Translations under genes and position numbers: made by a program
Part shown: one piece after another, positions 35,714-44,562 of the stretch
Layout: each line of letters starts with the position of its first letter
Position numbering within the stretch: position 1 is the first letter of the stretch
Notes under the pieces: model-generated
Databases searched by the model: none
Told to the model about the DNA's origin: nothing
Seen by the model: only the letters and a program-made list of their open reading frames with translations
Source of the DNA: Glaciimonas sp. CA11.2
GTDB taxonomy: Bacteria; Pseudomonadota; Gammaproteobacteria; Burkholderiales; Burkholderiaceae_D
Assembly: GCF_034314045.1 (NCBI RefSeq)
Contig: NZ_JAVIWL010000001.1
Coordinates: 744,001-808,000 of the forward strand
Reading direction: 5' to 3'
Length of the DNA: 64,000 nt

Positions 35714-36861
35714 TGGGTTCCTCCCAGTTTGTTTCCGAATACGACAACGGTCTGATACATCATGGCTGGACCGCTTGCTGCGTGCGCCAGCGCGGTGTCA
35801 ACCTTGGCTGCCTGATGCTTACCGGCCGTTCCCATGACCTGATTAGCAGCTTCGGCAATACGTACCAGTCCGCCGCAAAATACAGAATTGATTGACGCCA
35901 CACCGCCGGACAGATTGAGTGTCGGATGTGCGTGTTCTGTGCTGACGACTTCAGCCCATTGTGCTGGCTCTGCAATACCGAGCGCTTGATAAGCGATTAA
36001 TTCTTGAAACGGTGTAGGACCACTGATTTCAGCAACGTCGATTTCTTTAATACTGGCAACACCGGCGTCACTAAATGCCTGACGTGCAGCTTCTTGCAAC
36101 GCTGTCGCAGCAGTTAAATCACGATCACCCAGGAATGCTGCTTCAGTCGCCCAACCCATGCCGCGAATCCACGCCGGATTAGTAATTCCCGCTTTGGCAA
36201 CGTACTCATCCGATGCCAGTACGAGTGCTACCGCGCCTGTAGTTGGTGTGCGCAGCATGGCTTCACGGACAGGCCAGCGTACCGCTTTTGACGCATTGAT
36301 CTCTGCTGCTGTCTCAACCGGACCGGTTGCTTCCGGATAGGCGTGAGATCCGCGGCGACGATTCTGCTGCACCAGTTGTGCAGCTAATGTTTGTGCTTCA
36401 GGCTGTGCGGCGATCAGCGCATTAGCTTGCAATGCATACGAAGATAAATCATCCAGCGGCAATTTGCGATGAAAATAAGGATCGTTAGCCAGGCGCTCGA
36501 CTTCAGAAAGTGACGATGATTCTCTTGTGCCCCAGGAAACAATTAACTGCGTCTCGAAATGGGCTGAAGCGATACGCAATACACCCATTACGAAGGCATG
36601 TTCGCCAGCCGATGGTGTGGACAGGATGTCGCGATCGACACCACCAACAGAGCCAGATGCGGCCATGATGGAGATAGCACGACCGTCGACCTGGTCATTA
36701 GATCCGACGATGATGCCGTCGATATCTTCGATAGGGATACCGGCGCTCTTCAGGGCCGCCTGTGCAACGTCGTACAGGATTTCCTCTAGGGAACGGCGGT
36801 CCGAGTTAATCGGGACCATGATGGCTGACCCGATAACGGCCGTAGGTCGGTTAAGTGGCAT
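35710..36861 (-). CDS. Thiolase-fold protein (thiolase 3)
   Basis: Thiolase-superfamily protein of 383 residues. The nucleophile position reads TPSAGEHAFVMG without Cys, and the C-terminal motif is NLSGGVASINSVFCGG, again with Asn in place of the usual His. GAGG precedes the ATG. It precedes thiolase 2 with a four-base overlap and follows the acyl-CoA ligase by 27 bases. Lacking canonical catalytic residues, it may be a structural or altered-function partner of thiolase 2. How the two divide the work is not clear. Confidence 0.82.
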   Translation of the reverse strand: MPLNRPTAVIGSAIMVPINSDRRSLEEILYDVAQAALKSAGIPIEDIDGIIVGSNDQVDGRAISIMAASGSVGGVDRDILSTPSAGEHAFVMGVLRIASAHFETQLIVSWGTRESSSLSEVERLANDPYFHRKLPLDDLSSYALQANALIAAQPEAQTLAAQLVQQNRRRGSHAYPEATGPVETAAEINASKAVRWPVREAMLRTPTTGAVALVLASDEYVAKAGITNPAWIRGMGWATEAAFLGDRDLTAATALQEAARQAFSDAGVASIKEIDVAEISGPTPFQELIAYQALGIAEPAQWAEVVSTEHAHPTLNLSGGVASINSVFCGGLVRIAEAANQVMGTAGKHQAAKVDTALAHAASGPAMMYQTVVVFGNKLGGTQ

Positions 36862-36888
36862 AAATACCTCAGGAGTGAAGCGCGACGA

Positions 36889-38514
36889 CTATACTGCCGA
36901 AGCGCGTTTTTGGGACGCGATGGCAGCAAGTGCCAAAGCGCGTTCGAGAGCCAATTGCTTAAGTTCGCGCCGCTGCAGTTTGCCGGTCGCAGTAAGCGGC
37001 AGACTCGTGCAGGACTCGATATGGTCGGGCACCTTATATTTCGACGATTCCGCCGCACAATGCCGCAGTAAAGCAGCAGAGTCGAAGGCCTCGGACGAAA
37101 CAGGTACCACGAATGCGAAAATCAGTTCACCGCGGATCGCATCCGGTACGCCAACTACGGCGACATCTTGTACTGATGAATGGTGTCGTAAAACGGCTTC
37201 CACCTCGGCCGGCGAGACATTAATACCGGCACGCTTAATCATTTCACCAACCCGACCGACGAATACAAAATCGCCATCGGCATTGAACTTGCCCAGATCG
37301 CCGGTGCGGTAGTAGCCGTCTTCGGTGAACGCGGTCGCATTCTGTTGCGCGCTGAATCCTGTGTAGCCAAGTGTGGTGTAACCGCGCACTTCAGCTAATC
37401 CCGGCATACCGGGCAATGCTTCTTCGCCGGTATCTTCATCGATAAAGCGAATTTGTTGTCCTGGCAGCGGCGGGCCCTGACTATGGGCGCGGCGTAAAAC
37501 TGGCCAGTGGTACCACGTCACTGCACAATTACCGCAAGTCTCGGTAGCGCCGTAAATGTTACATAACTCGTCAGCGCCCAGCGTCTCGACCGCGATCAAA
37601 AACTCTTCGGCGCTTCCGATGGTGACACCGGTACGCAGACTTGCCAGACGCTCTTTGCGATAGTCACGGTGATGCGCTAACGCTGAAGTCATTGCTGGCA
37701 AAGTATAGATAGCGGTGCAGCGTTCAGTCTCGATGATTTTCATCGCGCTTGCGGCATCGAATTTTTCCATCAATACTAATGTCGCGCCGTGACCAAAGGT
37801 GGCGGGCAATGCATTTGCGCCACCAAATGCCCAAAACAAAGGCGATGACAACAGTACTCGATCGTCGCCCGTGAAGCCTTGGCGTTCACCGATATTGAAG
37901 CCGTTTTCGACGACTGCAAACTGGCGCAAAGGCACGGCTTTCGGTGCGCTTGTTGAACCGGATGTATAAAGTACTAACGCATCATCGTCTGCGCAAGGAC
38001 CGGCACCTGATGCCAACTCGCCTAGTGCAATGGCGGTATCGAAAATCGTGTTATAAGAAGAGAACGTGCTAACGCCGATCACGTTATCAAGCAACCAGAT
38101 GTGCTCTGAGACCGGTACACCTGGCAGGCCCTGAAGCGCAACGAAATCAGCTTCAAAATCACGGTCGCCGAAGCGAGCCGCTGAAATCAACAGCGAGAGG
38201 CTTGAGTCTTTCAACAAGAAAGCCAGTTCATTCCGGGTAGACCAGGTACTCAGCGGTACCAGAATAGCGCCCAAAGCACCGGCGCCCAGACAGACATCAA
38301 TCCATTCAACGCGGTTACTCAGCAATACACCCACGCGGTCGCCACGTTTTATTCCGGCAGCTTGCAAAGCGCTGGCTACGCGAGAAGCGCGTTCCGCCAG
38401 ATCCACGTAAGTGAAGCGTCCTTGCTCGCACACCAAAGCGCAGGCTTGCGGCGCGCGCTGGGCTTGCTCACGAACTAATTCGATCAGCGTTCGGCTAAAA
38501 GGCGGCGTCATCAT
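36889..38514 (-). CDS. AMP-forming acyl-CoA ligase
   Basis: Class I adenylate-forming ligase of 541 residues. VLYTSGSTSAPKAVPL is the phosphate loop, YGATETC the adenine motif, YRTGDLGKF the ribose-binding Asp, and TATGKLQRRELK holds the catalytic Lys. The ATG at 38512-38514 overlaps the tctC stop as ATGA and is preferred to a frame to 38607. It is clearly related to the ligase at 19305. Directly after tctC, it could activate the carboxylate that the transporter brings in, giving the CoA ester used by the thiolase-fold proteins downstream. Confidence 0.93.
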   Translation of the reverse strand: MMTPPFSRTLIELVREQAQRAPQACALVCEQGRFTYVDLAERASRVASALQAAGIKRGDRVGVLLSNRVEWIDVCLGAGALGAILVPLSTWSTRNELAFLLKDSSLSLLISAARFGDRDFEADFVALQGLPGVPVSEHIWLLDNVIGVSTFSSYNTIFDTAIALGELASGAGPCADDDALVLYTSGSTSAPKAVPLRQFAVVENGFNIGERQGFTGDDRVLLSSPLFWAFGGANALPATFGHGATLVLMEKFDAASAMKIIETERCTAIYTLPAMTSALAHHRDYRKERLASLRTGVTIGSAEEFLIAVETLGADELCNIYGATETCGNCAVTWYHWPVLRRAHSQGPPLPGQQIRFIDEDTGEEALPGMPGLAEVRGYTTLGYTGFSAQQNATAFTEDGYYRTGDLGKFNADGDFVFVGRVGEMIKRAGINVSPAEVEAVLRHHSSVQDVAVVGVPDAIRGELIFAFVVPVSSEAFDSAALLRHCAAESSKYKVPDHIESCTSLPLTATGKLQRRELKQLALERALALAAIASQKRASAV

Positions 38515-39497
38515 GAATCCAGTTTCGCACCGGAAAGTTGTACAACATCTTTCCACTTCACGCGCTCTTTTTGGGCAAACGCGACCGCATCTTGCGGCGA
38601 CGACCAAATCGCACGCGCTCCGGTTTCAAGAAAACGCTGCTTGACCACCGGATCGTTCTCGATTTCTTTCAGTGCTGCAGATAATTTGGCAACGATTGGG
38701 GCTGGCGTGCCTTTAGGCATGACGAAGGTACCCCATGACGTAACGACAAAATCAGGAATCCCCACTTGCGCCATGGTCGGCACTTGCGGCAAAGTAGGCC
38801 AGCGTTCGGCCGAAGTGACTGCCAGCGCCCTCACTTTGCCAGCGCGAATCAGGCCCATGTAGCTGGCAATATTATCGATCGCAAAGTTGGTGTCACCAGC
38901 CAATAATGCAGGCATTGATTGCGATGCGCCGCGAAATGGAATGTGCTGCGCCTGAATCCCGGTACGGGCACGGAATAATTCTCCGGCCAGATGCGGCGTG
39001 GTACCGATACCGGCAGAACCGTAAGACACGCCCTTAGGTTGCTTGCGCGCCCAGAGCAGAAATTCTTGTACTGTTTTTGCGGGATGTTCTGCCGCGACAA
39101 CAAACACGTTGCAGTTTTCCCAGATCATCGAAACGTAGTCAAAATCTTGCGCCGGATCGTAGCTCATTTTATTGAACAAGAACTGATTGATCGACAGCGT
39201 GCCGACCGTAGCCGATGCAATCGTATATCCGTCAGGTTTGGCGCTACGCACCACTTCCATACCGATATTGCCACCGGCGCCGGTACGATTATCGACAATG
39301 AAGCTTTGCCCCAACTTCGCCTGAAGTTTGGCAGCCAGCAAACGGGTCAAGACGTCGGATGCACCACCGACACTAAACGGCACCACGATGCGAACATTCG
39401 CTTCGGGCCAGGAGCTGGTTTGCGCCGAAGCTGCTTTAAATACAATCGCAGCACTACCGGCAATAGCCGCCTGAATTACCGTACGTCTTGAAACCAT
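38511..39497 (-). CDS. tctC: Tripartite tricarboxylate transporter receptor TctC/Bug family
   Basis: Periplasmic receptor of 328 residues. The signal region begins MVSRRTVIQAAIAGSAA and has a twin arginine, so export may be by Tat or Sec. The mature protein shows VRIVVPFSVGGASDVLTRLL and later DNRTGAGGNIG, the Bug-family landmarks. GGGGGAGA precedes the ATG. It opens the operon tctC, ligase, thiolase 3, thiolase 2, DUF35 (b), FMO, with thiolase 1, DUF35 (a) and tetR following. It is the only receptor in the window for the tctBA permease 14 kb away, and both promoters carry the same paired palindromes. Confidence 0.93.
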   Translation of the reverse strand: MVSRRTVIQAAIAGSAAIVFKAASAQTSSWPEANVRIVVPFSVGGASDVLTRLLAAKLQAKLGQSFIVDNRTGAGGNIGMEVVRSAKPDGYTIASATVGTLSINQFLFNKMSYDPAQDFDYVSMIWENCNVFVVAAEHPAKTVQEFLLWARKQPKGVSYGSAGIGTTPHLAGELFRARTGIQAQHIPFRGASQSMPALLAGDTNFAIDNIASYMGLIRAGKVRALAVTSAERWPTLPQVPTMAQVGIPDFVVTSWGTFVMPKGTPAPIVAKLSAALKEIENDPVVKQRFLETGARAIWSSPQDAVAFAQKERVKWKDVVQLSGAKLDS

Positions 39498-40264
39498 TTT
39501 ATTGTCTCCCCCGTTGTGTCCGTTGTGTCTTTTGCCATCCGCTGTGGCTGGTCGACCGAATGATGCCTGAGTCGATTAATCTGATGTTACATTATTCTTT
39601 GGAATTTTAAAATACTTATTAGAATTTTTTTTGTACTAGCCAGTACATTTTCTCTATATTACGACATAAAGAAGACTCGGTTAAGTGTGATGCAAGGACG
39701 GCAAATGGTGTCCCGACCAGCTATTAGCTGAAGGTATCCGTATCGACCAAAGCGAAAGACACATCATGCCTTCTGCTTTAACCAACAAATAAAGACAAAT
39801 TTATAATTTCCGAACGGCAATAAAAAATATGGCAACGCTTATGGGTCCAGCTTTACTTAACTTATTCCCGCTCGAATGTTGAAATAATCACTCAAAATTC
39901 GCTGGAAATACATCCATCAATGCATTCCTGGTCGGCTCTCTTCATCAACCTACTCTGGCAAAAGTTGCCGACTGTTCTCGGGCTCGCGATCTTGACAACA
40001 GCACTGGAGAAAGGCTCTGAAATAGCCAGCTCGCCGATGATCTAAAGGACATTATGCTGGAACTGAAATATGAGGATGTTTTGATAAAGATCAATTTTTG
40101 TATTAACAAAGACTTATACAATTAACATCATTATTTTGTGTTTTGATACGGCGAATATTTTCACAATCAAGAGTGCTACTTTATCCCTTGAAACGTCGTT
40201 TTTTATAGCGTGAAACTGCTTCAATTCCTAAGTGTCACGTTCTACCTAATTTAAGGAGTGCGCG
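39498..40264. other. Intergenic region upstream of tctC and of the CzcE-like gene
   Basis: About 770 bases that separate divergent genes. The tctC side holds the palindrome pair at 39612-39646. The middle part (39660-40060) shows neither a conserved frame nor an obvious structure. The end nearest 40264 is AT-rich, with AGGAG directly before the CzcE-like ATG. I see no trace of a transposase or a known gene remnant. Confidence 0.5.
39612..39646. promoter_or_regulatory. Paired palindromes upstream of tctC
   Basis: GTACTAGCCAGTAC at 39633-39646 fits the TAC-N6-GTA pattern; ATACTTATTAGAAT at 39612-39625 is a weaker match with one arm imperfect. They are 21 bases apart start to start, as at frc (21) and tctBA (20), and lie 115-149 bases before the tctC ATG. 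Confidence 0.55.
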
Positions 40265-40717
40265 ATGAGCAAGAAAATAATTTTACGGCCGTCCGACGCC
40301 TGCTTTGACAGGCTGTTTAATAAGACATCAACTCACTCTGTTTCCAAGATTCCTGACGGCGATCGCCTATCCAGACTCCCTAGCTTGTTGGCAACGTTAA
40401 TGGCAGCATTGCTCATCACGGTATGCGCACTATTGTCAGCGCCAGCATCTGCAGCAACGATCACAATGGTATCGTTGGGTAGCGCTGCTTCAGCCAGATC
40501 GGCGACGGTCACCGTCAGAGTTGATCCCACCACCACTCACATCAACGTAACCGATGCAACAACGGTCAATTTTGTTGTTGGAAGCAACGCATTTGCATGG
40601 CGATTTGATGTGCCACACAATGTTTTCCTATTCGATTTAAACCGAATAGCACCACCTAATGTTGTTGACCATCAAGTCGAAGTCTATGTTGCACCAAGTA
40701 TGTTGTCGATTTTCTGA
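40265..40717 (+). CDS. CzcE-family periplasmic protein
   Basis: Exported protein of 150 residues. A hydrophobic segment at about 39-64 ending SAPASAA should act as a signal peptide with a long n-region. The mature part has HINVTDATTVNFVV, FAWRFDV and LFDLNRIAPP, the pattern of CzcE, a periplasmic copper-binding protein of metal-resistance clusters. AGGAG precedes the ATG. No other metal-resistance gene is nearby, so this is an orphan. CzcE-like proteins are often found singly, so a metal role is possible but unproven. Confidence 0.75.
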   Translation: MSKKIILRPSDACFDRLFNKTSTHSVSKIPDGDRLSRLPSLLATLMAALLITVCALLSAPASAATITMVSLGSAASARSATVTVRVDPTTTHINVTDATTVNFVVGSNAFAWRFDVPHNVFLFDLNRIAPPNVVDHQVEVYVAPSMLSIF

Positions 40718-40767
40718 CTAAAGCGACTTTAGTAAAAGTACGCATTAAAGTTATTTACTTTTTTTAT

Positions 40768-41127
40768 CTACTTTTCGCCTGCGACAACATAGGCGAAAAG
40801 TGATGCTATTTCGTCTTGCGACAACACGCTTTTCCACGGCGGCATACTATTTTTCCCGTTGCTTACCGAAGTAATAAAACGCGTCCGTTGTTGGGGCGGA
40901 AAAGTACGCAAGTCAAAAAATCCACCGCCCTCATCTACCATATGGCCGCCATGACAAACAGCACAGTTTGCGGCATACAACTTGGCACCCTGCGCAACTT
41001 GTTCTGGCGACGGTGTCGCTATATCTTGCGCCGTTGCGGCAACAGTCGCGAAGACAAATAGACCTGCAATCGCAGTTGAATATAACCGGCGGGGAACACT
41101 AACTAAGTTACCAAAGATTTGATGCAA
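40768..41127 (-). CDS. Class I cytochrome c, partner of the PQQ dehydrogenase
   Basis: Small periplasmic cytochrome c of about 119 residues. One haem-binding CAVCH motif and a distal Met in SMPPWK are visible; a signal peptide (RRLYSTAIAGLFVFATVAAT) precedes them. The start is uncertain: a TTG at 41125-41127 has GGGAG seven bases upstream, whereas the longer frame to 41163 begins with GTG and has no such site. The gene follows the PQQ dehydrogenase by 65 bases, so it is the natural electron acceptor of that enzyme. Confidence 0.85.
   Translation of the reverse strand: MHQIFGNLVSVPRRLYSTAIAGLFVFATVAATAQDIATPSPEQVAQGAKLYAANCAVCHGGHMVDEGGGFFDLRTFPPQQRTRFITSVSNGKNSMPPWKSVLSQDEIASLFAYVVAGEK
40770..40801. 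terminator. Stem-loop at the 3' end of the cytochrome c gene
   Basis: ACTTTTCGCCT (40770-40780), a ten-base loop and AGGCGAAAAGT (40791-40801) form a perfect 11-pair stem that includes the last codons of the cytochrome gene. It lies between convergent genes. T-rich bases (40756-40766) are on the plus strand before the stem, so it is not a standard terminator for the minus strand; it may protect the transcript end. Confidence 0.5.
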
Positions 41128-41192
41128 TTTATTTCTCCCGGCGTACACCCTTGACGGGTGCACGCACGTAAAACGTCTTTTTTTATATCTGC

Positions 41193-42884
41193 TTATTTAG
41201 CCGGTAGCGCGAAAGTCCATACTGAACCACCTTGTGGAACATTTTTCGCCTCAGGACCAACCCATCGCTTACCCAAGCCGCCGAAGCCAGACAATACGGT
41301 GACATATTGTCTGCCATTCATAGTCCACGTAATTGGACTAGCATTGATGCCGGAACTCGTTTGAAATTGCCAAAGCGTCTTACCATTGTCCGCATCCAGT
41401 GCAATAAATTCACCGGTATGACGGCCGGTAAATAGCAAGCCGCTTGCAGTGGCCAACATCGAACTCCAATTGGCGTGATCGCTCAACGGAATCTGCCACT
41501 TTGCTACGCCAGTCATTGGATCGATTGCTGAGATAAAGCCATGTGGCGCATTCGGCTCAAAAGCGAATTTAATATCTTTTACGCCAACCCAACGCATGCC
41601 GGATTTATAGGTCGCTACGGTATCGAGTGAGTAGGACGACGACATGTGGATAGTGTTGGCATACAACAAACCGGTATGTGGATTAAACGCGGCATGTGAC
41701 CAATTCTTGGCACCGATAATATTCGGCCAGATATCGGCCGACTGGCCATCACGCAATGTCTTGGCGACACCGGTTTCGACCGGACGACCCGTCGCCATAT
41801 CAATATGCGAAGCCCAATTAACTTTTGCATAGGGATTGGCTGCCAACAACTTGCCATCGGTACGATCAATCACATAAGCAAAGCCATTGCGATCAAGCTG
41901 CATCAATACACGCCGCGGTTTGCCATCAATTTTCAATTCGCCGAGGATCATTTCGGACGTTGCATCAAAGTCGAACATGTCGTTCGGCGTGAATTGATAA
42001 TGCCAGACGATTTCACCGGTTTTTGGACGGAACGCAATCACAGAAGCGGTGTAAAGGCTGTCACCACCGCGAGAATTTGGATTCCAGGGTGCCGCGTTAC
42101 CTGTACCCCAATAGACCAGATCCAACTCTGGATCATAACTGCCCGTCAGCCAGGTGCTGCCGCCGCCGTTCTTGTACGCGTTCTCGACCTTCCAGCTTTC
42201 GCCCGCTTTTTCATCCGGGCCAGCTGTTGTATGACGACGCCATAATTGTTTGCCAGTGGCTGGATCGTAGCCATCGACAAAGCCGCGAACACCAAATTCA
42301 CCACCAGAAATACCGGTCATCAATACACCGTTGGCCACCAATGGTGCACCGGTGATGGAATATCCTTCTTTCCAATCGATCACTTTCGTCTTCCAGATTT
42401 CTTTTCCGGTCTTTTGGTCCAACGCCACGATATTCGCATCCAGCGTGCCACGGAATACCATGCCGTTATATAAGGCAACACCCTTATTCGACACGCCGCA
42501 ACAAACCACTCGCGGGGTATCAGGATCAAAATCAACCGCGGTGCGCCAGATTTGCTTGCCGGTTAGGGCATTAATGGCAACGGTCCACTTGGCGTTACTA
42601 ACGTACATCACGCCATCCTGCACCATCGGCTGGGCTTGCTCGCCATATTCATTTTCCAGACCCAGCGCCCAAACAGGTGCCAACTTTTTGACATTCTTTT
42701 TATCGATTTGTTTGAGCGTCGAATAGCGTTGCTGGGAGTAACCCATGCCATAAGTCAACACGTTTTCCGGATGCGCGGCATCGTTCTTCAAATTGTCCAT
42801 CGTCTGCGCCTGTAAAGGTGACGACGCCACCGCACATAGTGCGATCAAACAGCCTAAGGAACGTAACTTTTGTTGATACTTCAT
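41193..42884 (-). CDS. PQQ-dependent alcohol dehydrogenase, lanthanide-type signature
   Basis: Periplasmic quinoprotein of 563 residues with an eight-bladed propeller. A signal peptide ends LQAQ. Adjacent cysteines C128-C129 (RVVCCG) form the vicinal disulfide over PQQ. The metal/catalytic segment FTPNDMFDFDATSEM places D305 as catalytic base and D307 two residues later; an Asp at that second position marks lanthanide-dependent enzymes (XoxF, PedH), whereas calcium enzymes have Ala, Ser or Thr. AGGAGGAG precedes the ATG at 42882-42884. It follows livF of system 3 and is followed by cytochrome c. It should oxidise an alcohol or aldehyde in the periplasm and pass electrons to the cytochrome. 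No PQQ-synthesis genes are in the window. Confidence 0.9.
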   Translation of the reverse strand: MKYQQKLRSLGCLIALCAVASSPLQAQTMDNLKNDAAHPENVLTYGMGYSQQRYSTLKQIDKKNVKKLAPVWALGLENEYGEQAQPMVQDGVMYVSNAKWTVAINALTGKQIWRTAVDFDPDTPRVVCCGVSNKGVALYNGMVFRGTLDANIVALDQKTGKEIWKTKVIDWKEGYSITGAPLVANGVLMTGISGGEFGVRGFVDGYDPATGKQLWRRHTTAGPDEKAGESWKVENAYKNGGGSTWLTGSYDPELDLVYWGTGNAAPWNPNSRGGDSLYTASVIAFRPKTGEIVWHYQFTPNDMFDFDATSEMILGELKIDGKPRRVLMQLDRNGFAYVIDRTDGKLLAANPYAKVNWASHIDMATGRPVETGVAKTLRDGQSADIWPNIIGAKNWSHAAFNPHTGLLYANTIHMSSSYSLDTVATYKSGMRWVGVKDIKFAFEPNAPHGFISAIDPMTGVAKWQIPLSDHANWSSMLATASGLLFTGRHTGEFIALDADNGKTLWQFQTSSGINASPITWTMNGRQYVTVLSGFGGLGKRWVGPEAKNVPQGGSVWTFALPAK

Positions 42885-43020
42885 GAATGGTCTCCTCCTT
42901 ATTGTTATATTTTTTTGTAAAAATAAAATCTGAATCAAAAACAAAATAAAGATACGAGACAAGCCTCTGTCTCGCTTACAGCAACTACATGAATATCAAT
43001 GGGAATGCTCCCCAACCGGG

Positions 43021-43737
43021 TTACACAGAGAGATATCGGCGTTTAATGGGCTCATTATTACGCAAGCCTTCGACCGAATCGCAATAAACGATTTTTCCTT
43101 TGTCGATAACAGCAACGTGCGACGCCACATGCAGGCAAAAATGCATATTTTGCTCGGCAAGTAAAATGGTCGTTCCGCCTTTTCGTAATGCCTTAATCTG
43201 CACCGCTATTTGTTGGACAATTACCGGCGCTAATCCTTCGCTCGGTTCGTCCAGCAACAGCACCGACGGGTTGCCCATCAACGCACGTCCAATCACCAGC
43301 ATTTGTTGCTCGCCGCCAGATAACTGTCCCGCTAATCGATTGCGCAATGGCACTAACAGCGGGAAGGCTTCATAAACACGCTGTAACGTCCAGTCACGCT
43401 GATTCTGCAAGCCAGTCTTTTCTGCCAGCGTCAAATTGTCTTCCACTGAATGCTCTGGAAACACTTGCCGGTCTTCCGGTACGAATCCCAGCCCGGCGCG
43501 AGCGATGCGGTAGGATGCGATGCCGTTGATGCTTTTTCCATGCAGATCTATTTTCGTGGCGGCGCTGGGAATAATGCCCGCGATAGCTTTCATCGTGGTC
43601 GACTTGCCCGCGCCGTTGCGACCCAACAATGCCAGGCATTGACCTTGGCCCACTTCCAGATTAATACCGAATAACACTTGGCTGGCGCCGTAAAATGCGG
43701 TTAGTCCGCCGACCGACAAACTGCTGTCGGCGCTCAC
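43021..43737 (-). CDS. livF: HAAT ABC transporter ATPase LivF (system 3)
   Basis: ATP-binding subunit of 238 residues. Walker A GRNGAGKSTTM (Arg replacing Ala in the usual GANGAGK), signature LSGGEQQMLVIGRALM and Walker B LLLDEPSEGLAP are intact. The ATG overlaps the livG stop as ATGA. It ends system 3 and is followed after 136 bases by the PQQ dehydrogenase on the same strand. The substrate is unknown. Confidence 0.95.
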   Translation of the reverse strand: MSADSSLSVGGLTAFYGASQVLFGINLEVGQGQCLALLGRNGAGKSTTMKAIAGIIPSAATKIDLHGKSINGIASYRIARAGLGFVPEDRQVFPEHSVEDNLTLAEKTGLQNQRDWTLQRVYEAFPLLVPLRNRLAGQLSGGEQQMLVIGRALMGNPSVLLLDEPSEGLAPVIVQQIAVQIKALRKGGTTILLAEQNMHFCLHVASHVAVIDKGKIVYCDSVEGLRNNEPIKRRYLSV

Positions 43738-44501
43738 GCAGCAGCCTCTTCAAATCCAGTGCCCAGATAAGCGTCAATGACAGCCTGATTGTTACGAATT
43801 TGATCGGGCGTGCCTTGGGCCAGCAATGCGCCGTAATACAATACGCGGATGGTTTGCGCACGGGCAAATACGATGTCCATATCATGCTCAATAAAAATGA
43901 TCGTTATTTTTTCCCGCTGCCATAAATAGTGGACTCGCTCCATCATCAACAACCGCTCTTCCGGTCCCATGCCCGCCGTCGGCTCATCAAGTAACAACAA
44001 ACGCGGTTCAAGCGCGAGCGCTAAACCGATATCGAGCAGCTTCTGATCCCCATGCGGTAATTCTCGGGCTAGCGTATTCGCCTTTAATTCCATGCCGAGC
44101 ATTTCTACGATTTCTGCTGCCCGCTCCTTCACCAAAGACGGCGAACGCGGCGTTGAAAACGAGGCAAAGATATTACTCATTTGGCCACGATGTGCCATCA
44201 CCGCTGCTTCTAGCGATTGCGCCACAGTCAAGGTGGGAAAAATACTGGACACCTGAAATGCGCGTCCGATCCCGCGTTGAACAATCGCCTTCGCTGGCAA
44301 GGTGGTAATGTCTTTTCCGTCAAAAATAATGCTGCCGGAATCTGCTTTTATTTTGCCACTGATGAGATTAAATAGCGTGGTTTTGCCTGCACCATTAGGG
44401 CCGATGATTGCTGACAAGCTGCCGCGCTCAAATTCTGCCGAAAAATCATTGGTTGCAACGACGCCACCAAACGCCTTTGTTACATTGGTCATTTTTAGCA
44501 T
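43734..44501 (-). CDS. livG: HAAT ABC transporter ATPase LivG (system 3)
   Basis: ATP-binding subunit of 255 residues. Walker A GPNGAGKTTLF, a signature of the LivG type (LARELPHGDQKLLDIGLAL) and Walker B LLLLDEPTAGMGPEE are present. The DQKLLDIG form resembles LivG proteins of urea- and amide-type systems more than leucine systems, but this is only a weak hint. It starts 61 bases after the livM stop and overlaps livF. Confidence 0.93.
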   Translation of the reverse strand: MLKMTNVTKAFGGVVATNDFSAEFERGSLSAIIGPNGAGKTTLFNLISGKIKADSGSIIFDGKDITTLPAKAIVQRGIGRAFQVSSIFPTLTVAQSLEAAVMAHRGQMSNIFASFSTPRSPSLVKERAAEIVEMLGMELKANTLARELPHGDQKLLDIGLALALEPRLLLLDEPTAGMGPEERLLMMERVHYLWQREKITIIFIEHDMDIVFARAQTIRVLYYGALLAQGTPDQIRNNQAVIDAYLGTGFEEAAA

Positions 44502-44562
44502 GGCGTGTCCCGAAAAATGGCAACCTGTCTAACAACAACAGCAGAGAAATACGTTGAAAAGT

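Noticed and set aside
36527-37312. 261-codon plus-strand open frame
   Set aside because: It spans thiolase 3 and the acyl-CoA ligase on the other strand and has low-complexity Ser/Thr/Arg-rich content.
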